The notes: generated by a model not told the origin, from the letters alone. A stretch of 28,469 nt of DNA from Methylobacter sp. (GCA_023229605.1 JALNYY010000041.1:1-28469); one strand, 5' to 3'. Counted from the first letter of the stretch, positions 1 to 7,595 are shown. Numbers and translations: made by a program.

Positions 1-455
1 TCATTGTCGCGCCAAGTCACGTCGAACGCGGTATCGGTATTGAGATGCGCGACTGTTCCGTCCTCAAGGCGGATCGAGGTTCGCTCACCGATGTGGGTGC
101 TGTAATCGGCCCAGGGAGCGTACAGGTAATCCGGGTACCCCCCCAGAGTGACCAACAATAACAAAGATGCGGCAACGGCCAGTCCCAAACCCCAACGCTG
201 GTAGTGTGCGGGTTTAGACGCCCTGTAAATCTTTTGGCGTCGTTGCCGATCTGTCTTTACAGGGACCTCCAGCATCTGCCAGAGGTTTTTTATTTTACGG
301 TAGGCCCGGTCATGAGCGGGACTCTGCTTTAGCCATAGCTCAAAACGGGTGCGTTCGACAGAACTGATGTCTCCCGACGTTAAGCGCGTATGCCACGCAA
401 CAGCCTCTTGCTCAAGGCGCTCGCGAGTTTTCGATACGGAATCATTCATCGGCAT
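1..455 (-). CDS. FecR-family anti-sigma factor, 5' part (cut by window edge)
   Basis: Reading the minus strand from an ATG at 455 gives an open frame of about 151 codons running off the left edge. The N-terminal part (roughly residues 10-70) carries the WHTRL, ERTRFELWL and HDRAYRKI pattern of the FecR N-terminal domain (DUF4880). A hydrophobic segment at about residues 88-106 (GLGLAVAASLLLLV) is the single membrane span. The start of the periplasmic FecR domain follows (GERTSIRLEDGT...LNTDT). FecR proteins relay a signal from an outer-membrane siderophore receptor to a FecI-type sigma factor. The gene lies about 60 bp downstream of the ECF sigma gene on the same strand, the classic fecI-fecR order. 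ATGs at 449 and 445 are alternative starts, and no strong ribosome site separates them. Family assignment is firm; the regulated target lies outside the window. Confidence 0.9.
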   Translation of the reverse strand, partial: MPMNDSVSKTRERLEQEAVAWHTRLTSGDISSVERTRFELWLKQSPAHDRAYRKIKNLWQMLEVPVKTDRQRRQKIYRASKPAHYQRWGLGLAVAASLLLLVTLGGYPDYLYAPWADYSTHIGERTSIRLEDGTVAHLNTDTAFDVTWRDN

Positions 456-515
456 GGCTTAACGGGAAAGTGGGGATATTTATAACTATAACGAATGGAT
501 CCGTCTTAAACCACA

Positions 516-1364
516 TTATTCGCCTTCCTCATCGACCGCTTGGCGGCAATGATTCAGGGCTCGCATCACATGTTTTTCCACCAGGCTTTTGGAAATACCC
601 AATTGCCCGGCAATTTCGGCATGGCTGTAGCCTTCTATTCGGCTCAGGTAAAGTACTTCAGCGCATTGGTCAGGCAGATCCTTAAGCGCATTTTGCACTC
701 GATTGAGTCGGTCTCGATCCATGACGGCTCGATAGGGACTCGGGGCTTTGTCGATCTCTGTTTCATTGCCGCAAAATTGATTCAGCAATTCGGCATGCCG
801 ATGTTGGCTGCGCAAGTGGTCAATCGACAGGTTCGAAGCCACCCGAAACAACCAAGCCCGAACACCCACTTCGTCTGCTACCGATGCCTGCATTTGCGGA
901 AGACGAAGATAAACTTCTTGAGTCAAATCCGCTGCAGTTTCAGGGCATTGCACACGCCGAGCCAGAAACCGGTGCAGCTGGGAACTGGCATCCAGGAAAA
1001 TCCTATTGAGATCATCCTTCGGCAATGACGAGAATATCGGAGCTGACGAATCATGGATGAGCGTTTCACCTGCCGTCCTATGGCAATCCGTATCAGTTGA
1101 TGCCTCGACGTTTTCAACGTAATGTTCCTTGGTTTTGCGACTGCGCCGGCGATCCATGACCCTATTGGCTGCGGTTGTGAACAGGAAAGCTCGCGGGTTA
1201 AGGATAGTTTCAGGATTGGGGACTTGCGACAATCGTAAAAACGATTCCTGCATAATGTCGTCGACATCCTGCTCCTTGGGCCAGCGTCCGCGAATGAAGG
1301 CGCTGACCTCGTGAGCGTGTTTCAGGAACAGGTCATGCAGGAAGCTGTGTTTGGGTTCGGGCAT
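516..1364 (-). CDS. FecI-like ECF sigma factor with duplicated region 2
   Basis: This 282-residue protein is about 100 residues longer than an ordinary FecI-type sigma factor. Residues about 8-76 form one sigma region 2 (DVDDIMQESFLRL, then PRAFLFTTAANRVMDRRR). Residues about 120-187 form a second region 2 (AADLTQEVYLRL, then RAWLFRVASNLSIDHLR). Residues about 222-275 are region 4, with the helix-turn-helix YSHAEIAGQLGISKSLVEKH. Only one region 4 is present. The two region-2 copies are alike in layout but clearly diverged, and the frame is open throughout, so this is not an obvious sequencing error. FecI-type sigmas direct transcription of iron-uptake genes when released by FecR, and a fecR gene follows immediately. 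An inference is that the second copy plus region 4 is the working sigma, while the first copy is an added RNA-polymerase- or promoter-binding module or a relic of gene fusion. Confidence 0.88.
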   Translation of the reverse strand: MPEPKHSFLHDLFLKHAHEVSAFIRGRWPKEQDVDDIMQESFLRLSQVPNPETILNPRAFLFTTAANRVMDRRRSRKTKEHYVENVEASTDTDCHRTAGETLIHDSSAPIFSSLPKDDLNRIFLDASSQLHRFLARRVQCPETAADLTQEVYLRLPQMQASVADEVGVRAWLFRVASNLSIDHLRSQHRHAELLNQFCGNETEIDKAPSPYRAVMDRDRLNRVQNALKDLPDQCAEVLYLSRIEGYSHAEIAGQLGISKSLVEKHVMRALNHCRQAVDEEGE

Positions 1365-1401
1365 TGGTTGTGCAAGGCAGGATTAAACGGGGTGTGGTTG
1401 C

Positions 1402-1418
1402 GATATTAAAGCAATATC
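1402..1418. repeat. Small palindrome upstream of the sigma gene
   Basis: GATATT and AATATC form 6-bp perfect arms around AAAGC, about 40 bp upstream of the sigma start at 1364. The position would suit an operator, but no known consensus is matched well, so this is only a candidate site. Confidence 0.25.
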
Positions 1419-1474
1419 CATGCCCGCTTAAACAGATAACAATATCAACAACTTGATGATCACAGAAAATAAAT

Positions 1475-1512
1475 TGTGTCATATGTCGCAGTTATATAGG
1501 GCATATGACACA
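1475..1512 (-). terminator. Perfect 11-bp inverted repeat, possible terminator
   Basis: TGTGTCATATG at 1475-1485 and CATATGACACA at 1502-1512 are exact reverse complements with a 16-base loop. On the minus strand the hairpin is followed by a T-rich tract (AATTTATTTT), and it lies 24 bp after the end of the PepSY remnant. A minus-strand terminator is therefore plausible. It also lies upstream of the sigma gene, so an operator or a mobile-element end is an alternative. Confidence 0.4.
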
Positions 1513-1535
1513 GCTTTTGGAGTTATGCTTGAGGA

Positions 1536-1664
1536 CTATTTCTGTAATTGCCTGCCCGCTTTTAACTTGTGCGCTTTACGTTTTTGCAGCCAGCGGATAA
1601 CGCCGGTCACATAAAGTATCAATGGCGCCAACCCTGAAATTAAAAGGTATATTTTTGAGTCGAG
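1536..1664 (-). pseudogene. PepSY membrane protein remnant (C-terminal end only)
   Basis: The last 40 or so residues of this minus-strand frame read DSKIYLLISGLAPLILYVTG followed by VIRWLQKRKAHK. This is the typical last transmembrane helix and basic tail of PepSY-TM proteins. The complete PepSY protein at 15545-16918 has the comparable LFILYVSGLLHWLHR near its end. Nothing upstream in this frame resembles the rest of a PepSY protein, which is normally over 350 residues, so only the tail survives. PepSY proteins of this type accompany TonB-dependent siderophore uptake, which fits the neighbouring fecIR-like and tonB genes. The ORF formally continues to 1748, but residues before about 1664 look unrelated. 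Confidence 0.55.
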
Positions 1665-1975
1665 TAGGTTGCGGTTGGCTATCGCTAACCTGACATGGCC
1701 GTCATCCCGACCCGACCGAAAGGCTCTCAGACCCACGAACCGAATCAACCCTAAGCACAGCGTTGAGGCTTAACTTAACGACATTGTGTGCAATGCCCGG
1801 CCAGCTTATGAAACCGGCCATCGTGCGACAAATTGTCATATTTTCTAAACGCCGGAGCCTTGTTAAAGTATTTACGTTGTGGGTTGGCGTTAACACCTGA
1901 TAAACAGCGTTGCTCAGGCTTCCCACTGTGCGGCCTCTGCGCCGCATCTTTTCCTCCAAAAACAGGGTTGTTATG
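1665..1975. other. Region without a recognised gene
   Basis: Open frames here lie on both strands, but none shows a recognised domain. A minus-strand frame (stop at 1775, open to beyond 2047) has a hydrophobic stretch, VVPLVVRVIYVVTALF, that runs antisense to the first part of the tonB frame. This may be a decayed or inserted element that has also altered the upstream end of tonB. Confidence 0.3.
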
Positions 1976-2869
1976 CGGCAGTTTTTTCAGCAGGTCAAAT
2001 ATGGTTTTATAGATCAACAGGGATTGCACAGGCAAACCGCCGTTCATGAACAGGGCCGTTACGACGTAAATAACCCGAACAACCAGCGGAACAACATAAC
2101 GTCGATTGAGGACATTTGGCCCGATAACACATGGCCATCATTGGGCGGCAGCTTAACGGAAGCCGCTAGCCGGCGGCCGAATTGGTTTTTTGCCGGTCTT
2201 TTTACCAAACAACGAACGGTCAACATGGCAGCCTCAATCTCAATTTTGGTGCTGCTGCTGCATGGACTGGGCTTGATATGGTTACGACTTCCCGGCAAAC
2301 CGATAGCGCCTGCGCACCCTATAGTAGAAGTTACGATAATTCCTGTTTCGGCAGTCAAACCTAAGGTCGCCCCTCCTCCGCCACCTGCCGCTGAAATAAA
2401 GCCGTCTCCGAGAAAAACACAACCCAAGCCAATGCTTAAAAAAAGGCCTGTCATGCATGAACCGGCCGATTTTGCACCCACGAAACAAGTTCTTGAGGCG
2501 CAACCCGTAGTCCAAACCGCTCCGACTGCGGCTACAACGGCCAGTATGGCGCCAACCACTAAAATCGAGCCGTTTATCGAGGCCGATATTAACGCCGATT
2601 ATGCGGAAAATCCCAAACCCGATTATCCGGCTATAGCACAAAGCAGAGGTTGGGAAGGTAAAGTGCTGCTAAAGGTGCAGGTATCCAACGAAGGGCTAAG
2701 CGACGCAATCGAAATTGAACGCAGCAGTGGCTATGAAATACTTGACGAGTCAGCCATTGAAGCCGTTAAAAAATGGCGGTTCACACCGGCCAAGCGCGGT
2801 GAAACGCCTATAGCCAGTTCGGCCATAGTGCCGATTATTTTTATCTTGCAAGATCAGGATCAGTCTTGA
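1976..2869 (+). CDS. tonB: TonB-family energy transducer
   Basis: TonB transmits proton-motive energy from the inner-membrane ExbBD complex to outer-membrane siderophore or vitamin receptors. The sequence shows a membrane anchor (MAASISILVLLLHGLGLIWL, encoded from 2225) and then a proline-rich periplasmic spacer (KVAPPPPPAAEIKPSP). It ends in a TonB C-terminal domain with NPKPDYPAIAQSRGWEGKV, ERSSGYEILDESAIEAVKKW and RFTPAKRGE. The start is uncertain. ATG 1976 gives 297 residues with an unusually long N-terminal stretch, ATG 2225 gives 214 residues with almost no cytoplasmic tail, and the frame is open from ATG 1910. None has a strong ribosome site. No exbB or exbD is seen nearby. The context of sigma/anti-sigma genes and a PepSY remnant supports a role in iron uptake. 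Confidence 0.88.
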   Translation, partial: RQFFQQVKYGFIDQQGLHRQTAVHEQGRYDVNNPNNQRNNITSIEDIWPDNTWPSLGGSLTEAASRRPNWFFAGLFTKQRTVNMAASISILVLLLHGLGLIWLRLPGKPIAPAHPIVEVTIIPVSAVKPKVAPPPPPAAEIKPSPRKTQPKPMLKKRPVMHEPADFAPTKQVLEAQPVVQTAPTAATTASMAPTTKIEPFIEADINADYAENPKPDYPAIAQSRGWEGKVLLKVQVSNEGLSDAIEIERSSGYEILDESAIEAVKKWRFTPAKRGETPIASSAIVPIIFILQDQDQS

Positions 2870-3192
2870 TTGATATTGGTTGGGCTTGTGAGCTGTAGGA
2901 AGAACAACATCCATTAGCAGCCCCCGCCAAATCGACTTTGAGGCATTATGCATGAGCGTGCGTGCTATATGCAGGCCGATGCGTGATTCAACCTAGAAAA
3001 ATCAGTTTTTAGGTTCAACAGTAACCAGCCCGTTATATCCTTCCGCCAGACGCTCGCCCTGAATTCCTACCGCCCAGTCCCCTCCAGTGTCCTGCCGTCT
3101 CATATCGCAGTAAATAAGCCGTAAGTCCGGAAATGGGTTAGTATGTCTTCAATATGTGCTGAAAAAGTTTACTCTTTCCAGTCACCTACGAG
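2870..3192. other. Intergenic region with a hairpin and a coding-like scrap
   Basis: About 320 bp separate tonB from the cyclase gene. On the minus strand a frame open from 3148 to its stop at 3002 reads like protein (DTGGDWAVGIQGERLAEGYN near the end), but it has no good start or ribosome site. It ends inside a hairpin with arms AACCTA and TAGGTT at about 2990-3014. This is best described as a gene fragment or a short mobile-element remnant; I do not recognise the protein. Confidence 0.3.
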
Positions 3193-5529
3193 GTGATTTT
3201 GAACACTCTGTCTCGCAATATTTTGTTTTCATTCGACTTTAAGATGCTTTACCTGCACTGCCCTCAGATGCCGATTACCCGCTACACAAAAGCCGAGGGA
3301 ATCATCTATGCTCTGTTTTTTGCTCTGATAAGCATGCTCTTTACAGCCATTGCTTATGGCGGCACTGGCGATGCAAAAGAAATATTAACTCCCGAAGAAC
3401 GCCTATGGATTACCAATAACCAGTCTCGCATTGTCCTTGCGGTCGAAACAGGTTATGCGCCATTTGTGTTTTTGGACGCTCAAGGACAGCCTACCGGGCT
3501 TGCGCACGACTACATCCGTCTTATCGAGTCGAAGATTGGCGTTTCTTTTAAGCAACAACAATTCTCCTCACTCTCCGATATTTTTGAGCGGGTTCGTGCC
3601 GGCGATGCTTATATTGTCAACGCGGTAACCAAAACGCCCGCCCGGTTACAGTTCCTTACTTTCACCGATCCTTTCATTTCCGTACCGAACGTAATCATCG
3701 TACGGAAAGACCGTCCAGGCCGGATTTCTGAGCACGAGCTTTCGGGATTCAAGGTTTCTTTGGTGCAGAGTTATGCCATTACCGAGTATATGACAAACCG
3801 CGGCCTTCCCTTCAATCCAGACCTTGTTCCGGATGACCTCTCTGCATTGTTAAGTGTTTCATTCGGCCGCTCCGACGCGTCGGTGATCGATCTTGCGACC
3901 GCGTCTTATCTAATATCGGAAAAAGGCATAACCAATCTGCGCGTTGCCGGCGATATGGCGCACGATATTCGGCTTTCGATAGCCACTCCGCTGAATGCGC
4001 CTGTACTGCACGACATAATCCAAAAAGGGCTAAATGCAATCACTGATGCCGAACGGTTAGAAATAAAAAATCGCTGGATCAATATATCAAAACCCCAGAA
4101 CATCTTTAAAGATCGACAGTTCTGGATTGCTCTGGGAAGTGTGCTTGCTATCGTTTTTACAATACTTGCCATTGTTTTGATCTGGAACCGTTCGCTTCAG
4201 CGGCAGATAGTTCTGCGCAAGGAAGCGGAAGAGAATATCAAGGCAGCCGCCCTATATTCCCGCAGTCTGTTTGAAGCCAGTCTCGACCCCTTGATGGCGA
4301 TTAGCCCGGAAGGCAAGATTACCGATGCCAATATTGCCACTGAACGGATAACCGGGATACAAAGAGAGCATTTAATCGGCAGCAACTTTACTGATTATTT
4401 TACTGATCCGGGAAAAGCATGCGAAGCGTATCAGCAGGCATTTTCACAGGGATTTGTGACCAATTACCCGCTGGCTATTCGGCATGTGTCGGGCAAGATC
4501 ACCAGCGTACGTTATAACGCCAGTGTCTACCGCGATGACAATGGCGATGTCCTTGGCGTTTTCGCCGCAGCACGAGACATCACCGAGAGTGAACAGATAG
4601 AAAAGGCGTTGCTAAAAAGCGAGGCTCTATTCAAAACCATGTTCAATGAGGCTCCCTTAGGCATTGCCTTAATTGACTCGTTAACAGGACAGGTCTATTC
4701 AGTAAATCCGATGTTTGCAAAAATTGCGGGCAGAACCATGGAGGAAATGGCGAATATCGATTGGATGGGCATTACCCATCCTGACGATATTCAGGAAGAT
4801 CTGGACAATATGGCGTTACTGAATGCCGGAAAAATTACCGGGTTCCATATGGAAAAACGTTATATTCAACGCAATGGCGCTATTGTTTGGATCAATATGA
4901 CCATAGCCCCCATTTACGTAGAAGACAAAGCGCATCCTCGCCATCTCAGCATGATTGAAGACATTACCGAGCGTAAAATCACTGAGAAGCACATCAAGGA
5001 ATTGGCTTTTTACGATCCGCTTACCCAATTGCCCAACCGCCGTCTGTTACATGAGCGGTTGAAGTACTCTATCAATGAAGGGCGGCGTGGCGGCAAGAAA
5101 CCGGCATTGCTGATGCTTGATTTGGATCGTTTTAAGGAGGTCAATGACACCCTGGGACATCTGGCAGGCGACGAATTATTGCAACAAGTCGCTTTGCGCA
5201 TCACTGAAAGATTGCGGGATGTTGACATGGTGGCTCGTCTGGGAGGTGATGAGTTCATCGTACTGTTGGACGATATTGCGCGGCCGGAAGATGCTGCACA
5301 AGTGGCTAATGAAATTATTGCTGCCTTAACTAGACCCTTTTGTTTGGCCCAAAGCGACCACGTCCAGATTGGCGCCAGCATCGGTATTAGTTTGTATCCT
5401 CAGCACGGCAATAGTCCCGAGCAACTCTTAGATCATGCCGATGCTGCAATGTATCAGGCTAAAGACTCAGGACGCGGCTGCTTTGCCTATTTTTCTGAAG
5501 ACCTGGCACGGCATCCCAAGAGCGTATAG
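3193..5529 (+). CDS. Membrane diguanylate cyclase: solute-binding sensor, two PAS, GGDEF
   Basis: The predicted protein makes the second messenger c-di-GMP in response to a periplasmic ligand. Residue numbers count from the GTG at 3193. A signal or anchor segment lies at about 38-57. It is followed by a family-3 bacterial solute-binding domain at about 75-300 (VAVETGYAPFVFLD..., AVTKTPARLQFLTFTDPF). A transmembrane helix sits at about 310-333, two PAS domains with PAC ends at about 355-470 and 478-600, and a GGDEF domain after DPLTQLPNRR. The active motif RLGGDEF (GGDEF at 684-688) is intact, and an RDVD inhibitory site lies five residues before it, so product inhibition is expected. There is no EAL domain. 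ATG 3268 is an attractive alternative start because it places a normal signal peptide at the N-terminus. The ligand is unknown; amino acids are common for this sensor fold. Confidence 0.9.
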   Translation: MILNTLSRNILFSFDFKMLYLHCPQMPITRYTKAEGIIYALFFALISMLFTAIAYGGTGDAKEILTPEERLWITNNQSRIVLAVETGYAPFVFLDAQGQPTGLAHDYIRLIESKIGVSFKQQQFSSLSDIFERVRAGDAYIVNAVTKTPARLQFLTFTDPFISVPNVIIVRKDRPGRISEHELSGFKVSLVQSYAITEYMTNRGLPFNPDLVPDDLSALLSVSFGRSDASVIDLATASYLISEKGITNLRVAGDMAHDIRLSIATPLNAPVLHDIIQKGLNAITDAERLEIKNRWINISKPQNIFKDRQFWIALGSVLAIVFTILAIVLIWNRSLQRQIVLRKEAEENIKAAALYSRSLFEASLDPLMAISPEGKITDANIATERITGIQREHLIGSNFTDYFTDPGKACEAYQQAFSQGFVTNYPLAIRHVSGKITSVRYNASVYRDDNGDVLGVFAAARDITESEQIEKALLKSEALFKTMFNEAPLGIALIDSLTGQVYSVNPMFAKIAGRTMEEMANIDWMGITHPDDIQEDLDNMALLNAGKITGFHMEKRYIQRNGAIVWINMTIAPIYVEDKAHPRHLSMIEDITERKITEKHIKELAFYDPLTQLPNRRLLHERLKYSINEGRRGGKKPALLMLDLDRFKEVNDTLGHLAGDELLQQVALRITERLRDVDMVARLGGDEFIVLLDDIARPEDAAQVANEIIAALTRPFCLAQSDHVQIGASIGISLYPQHGNSPEQLLDHADAAMYQAKDSGRGCFAYFSEDLARHPKSV

Positions 5530-5707
5530 CACGTAAAAATACGGTCGCGCCATGCGCTTGAACAAGAACAACTTAATAGGCGAAAATTGAAAAAACTTGT
5601 CCCCAACTCATTACCGTTCAAAATATACATCCACTAACCGCAATGGCTCGTTTTTTGCTTGTTGACTGATAGGCAAAATTCGGCCGGAAACAATCGACCA
5701 CCTAAAA

Positions 5708-6163
5708 ATGAATGTGAAAGCTCGCTTTATTATAAAAAAACTATCAAATCCTCGCGTTAGAAGGCGATTAAAAATTGGCCTCTCTGTTTATGCCGGCATG
5801 GCTGTGCTTGGTCTGCTATTTAAGATTGTCTATGATATTGGTTATTTTAATGCGCAGTCGCTTAAGGACGATAAAAACGCCGAGCTGCCTAATACGCATC
5901 CGGTGCTGACAATGGAATCTGCTCAGCGCATTGTATCCGGTGCGCTAAAAGAAGACCCCGCCAACCCAAAAACAATCGTGGATCAGATTATTAATAACAA
6001 TCAGAAACTTTCAACCGTTATTATAGAAAACAATAAGCTGAAAAGAATTGCTTGGATTATAGACATGCGTTTGTTTTTTACCGGCGATCTATTCAATAAC
6101 GAAGGTTATAATTTAACCGAAGGTATTGAGCGTCAACACAATATCAATCGTGGTGATCATTGA
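5708..6163 (+). CDS. Hypothetical single-span membrane protein
   Basis: This 151-residue protein is not one I recognise. It begins with a very basic cytoplasmic segment (KKLSNPRVRRRLKIG). One hydrophobic helix follows at about residues 25-45 (LSVYAGMAVLGLLFKIVYDI), then a polar domain of about 105 residues rich in Asn and Lys. The pattern predicts an inner-membrane protein with its C-terminal domain in the periplasm. No clear ribosome site precedes the ATG. It lies 178 bp after the cyclase on the same strand with nothing notable between, so a shared transcript is possible but not shown. Confidence 0.65.
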   Translation: MNVKARFIIKKLSNPRVRRRLKIGLSVYAGMAVLGLLFKIVYDIGYFNAQSLKDDKNAELPNTHPVLTMESAQRIVSGALKEDPANPKTIVDQIINNNQKLSTVIIENNKLKRIAWIIDMRLFFTGDLFNNEGYNLTEGIERQHNINRGDH

Positions 6164-6207
6164 TTGCCCGTAACAGGACTGGCGGGGGACATTTGAACAA
6201 AAACTTA

Positions 6208-6256
6208 GGCCGACTATGCTAATTCAGAAATCGTTTCGAAATTGGCATAGTCGGCC
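6208..6256 (-). terminator. Long hairpin with 12-bp perfect arms
   Basis: GGCCGACTATGC (6208-6219) and GCATAGTCGGCC (6245-6256) are exact reverse complements. The interior continues to pair: TAATT with AATTG (one wobble), then GAAA and TTTC around a TCG loop. Read on the minus strand, the hairpin is followed by TAAGTTTTTG. It could therefore terminate the immunity-like gene that ends at 6378. Its length and quality also suit a repeated palindromic element. Confidence 0.5.
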
Positions 6257-6377
6257 ATAAAGAGTCGATCGCCAATTTCCGGTGAGCGGCTGACTCGATG
6301 TCGCCCCTCTATATACCTAAATATGATTAGTGATGAGCTCAGCGCTCACGTCAATCTTGTCTTTTTTACAGCTACGA

Positions 6378-6728
6378 TTACTTCGGGCAAGGCCATTCTT
6401 TCATGAGTGCCGCTTTAACAAGCGACTCCGCACTTGAACTCCATAATTCCGGATGCTCATTTAGGTATTTAGACACAACATTTGCAGCCTGATCTGAAGT
6501 GATATTTTGTGGACAAAATAAACCCGACCCAATAGTTGCGTCAACAACACCCATTACATAATAAACATAAGCCCCGGCATCATAGAGCTCCGCATTGTCT
6601 ATATCGCCGCTTTTATAGGCGGTTGACTTGTCGTGAAGCTTCTGGCCATTTATAAAAGCATTGAAACCAGCGTTAGCCGAGATTGGCATCAGCATTGTAG
6701 CGATTAGGATTAACTTTGACGCTTTCAT
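6378..6728 (-). CDS. Secreted Rap1a/Tai-like immunity protein (orphan)
   Basis: The 116-residue protein has a clear signal peptide (MKASKLILIATMLMPISANA) and a short mature domain. The mature part shows the pattern of the Rap1a/Tai family: FINGQKL, a YVMGVVDA helix, FCPQNITSDQAANVVSKYL, a HPE motif, and a C-terminal ALMKEWPC. Family members sit in the periplasm and neutralise type VI secretion amidase effectors such as Ssp1/Tae4, although many relatives are orphan proteins of unknown role. No type VI genes or amidase are in the window. A good ribosome site (GGAG about 8 bases before ATG 6728) supports the start. A perfect TATATCGATATA palindrome at 6768-6779 lies in the upstream region. I see no promoter beyond doubt. 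Confidence 0.75.
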   Translation of the reverse strand: MKASKLILIATMLMPISANAGFNAFINGQKLHDKSTAYKSGDIDNAELYDAGAYVYYVMGVVDATIGSGLFCPQNITSDQAANVVSKYLNEHPELWSSSAESLVKAALMKEWPCPK

Positions 6729-6767
6729 TTTTACACTCCATGGTTTTTTTGTTACATCAGAGCAGTT

Positions 6768-6779
6768 TATATCGATATA
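6768..6779. promoter_or_regulatory. 12-bp palindrome upstream of the immunity-like gene
   Basis: TATATCGATATA is self-complementary and lies about 40 bp upstream of the start at 6728. It could be an operator or part of the -10 region, but no matching regulator can be named. Confidence 0.25.
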
Positions 6780-6930
6780 TGCTGGATTACACGTGCAACT
6801 AACCGCACAGTTTCACAGGTACGTTTCTAGTAAGGGGCACACAGGTGTTTTTCTGCTGCATAGTCTTTGCCTCCCGCGATAAACACCATTTAACCGGTCA
6901 AGGTCAAATTTGTACTGTGACAAAGAACAA

Positions 6931-7218
6931 TCAAATCAGATTATTAAAATCCTGACGACATAATATGCTGATTATTTCTACAGTGCCATCTACCACACGA
7001 TAAAAAACACTATCAGTCCCGCAGACGCTACGCCTATAGCCTTTTCGGATATGGTCTACAGCCTGAAATAAATACGGATTATCTGCTATTTGCTCAAAAT
7101 GCCTGAATAGAGCGTCATAATATAAATTCGCTTGAGCTTCCCCAAATTCTTTAACGCCATATCGATAGATACACCGCAAATCCTCCTTGGCATCTTCGGT
7201 TAATTTATAGTTCCCCAT
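6931..7218 (-). CDS. parE: ParE/RelE-family toxin
   Basis: The 95-residue protein matches the ParE-like toxin layout. It has an N-terminal YKLTEDAKEDLRCIYRYG helix pair and a central NPYLF...GYRRSVCG section. It ends in strands VFYRVVDGTVEIISIL and finishes RQDFNNLI. ParE toxins poison DNA gyrase; other members of the superfamily cleave mRNA, and the target of this one is not shown. Its start overlaps the end of the upstream antitoxin gene by 14 bases, so the two are translationally coupled in antitoxin-first order. Confidence 0.88.
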   Translation of the reverse strand: MGNYKLTEDAKEDLRCIYRYGVKEFGEAQANLYYDALFRHFEQIADNPYLFQAVDHIRKGYRRSVCGTDSVFYRVVDGTVEIISILCRQDFNNLI

Positions 7219-7456
7219 TACGCTTCAACTCTTCCTTAAATTCCGCTTTCATTTCTTCGGCAGTTTGGGTTACGAATCCGCTATTTTCTGACTTAATCAA
7301 CCTGGCACGGATCATTTCTATTTCGTTTTGATTTGCCCTTGCCCTGCGTATCAGGTCATTTACGATTTCGCTTTTGCTGCTGTATTCTTGGCTTTCAATC
7401 AACGAATTCAACCAATTATCGTTTGGTGTAGTTAAAGAAATACTTTGCCTTGTCAT
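7205..7456 (-). CDS. parD: ParD-like ribbon-helix-helix antitoxin
   Basis: This 83-residue protein starts with SISLTTPNDNWLNSLIES, then YSSKSEIVNDLIRRAR. That is the strand and two helices of a ParD/CopG DNA-binding domain. A charged C-terminal tail (EEMKAEFKEELKRNG) would wrap the toxin. It should neutralise the overlapping ParE-like toxin and repress their shared promoter. The ribosome site GAGGGT lies about 6 bases before the ATG. An imperfect inverted repeat at 7482-7519 over the likely promoter is a candidate binding site. Confidence 0.88.
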   Translation of the reverse strand: MTRQSISLTTPNDNWLNSLIESQEYSSKSEIVNDLIRRARANQNEIEMIRARLIKSENSGFVTQTAEEMKAEFKEELKRNGEL

Positions 7457-7481
7457 TGTTCTACCCTCGCAATGTAGTTGT

Positions 7482-7519
7482 GGTGCTTATATGGTTCTTT
7501 TTTACACCATAAACGCACC
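7482..7519 (-). promoter_or_regulatory. Inverted repeat over the parDE promoter, candidate operator
   Basis: On the minus strand GGTGCGTTTATGGTG and AACCATATAAGCACC face each other, with about 12 of 15 positions complementary. The second arm contains a -10-like CATATAAG. It lies 26 bp upstream of the antitoxin start, where autoregulation by ParD would be expected. Confidence 0.4.
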
Positions 7520-7595
7520 ACAGGCAAGAAAAGGACTTTCCTCTCTGCGTCATAAATCAGAGACAAAATAGGAAAGGTCGGCCAATTTTACCGTT

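Noticed and set aside
540..1028. Long plus-strand frame inside the sigma gene
   Set aside because: It lies opposite clear sigma-factor coding sequence and has no recognisable domain.
1775..2047. Minus-strand frame with a hydrophobic stretch opposite tonB
   Set aside because: It could be a remnant of an inserted element, but no family is recognised and it overlaps the tonB frame, so it is not called as a gene.
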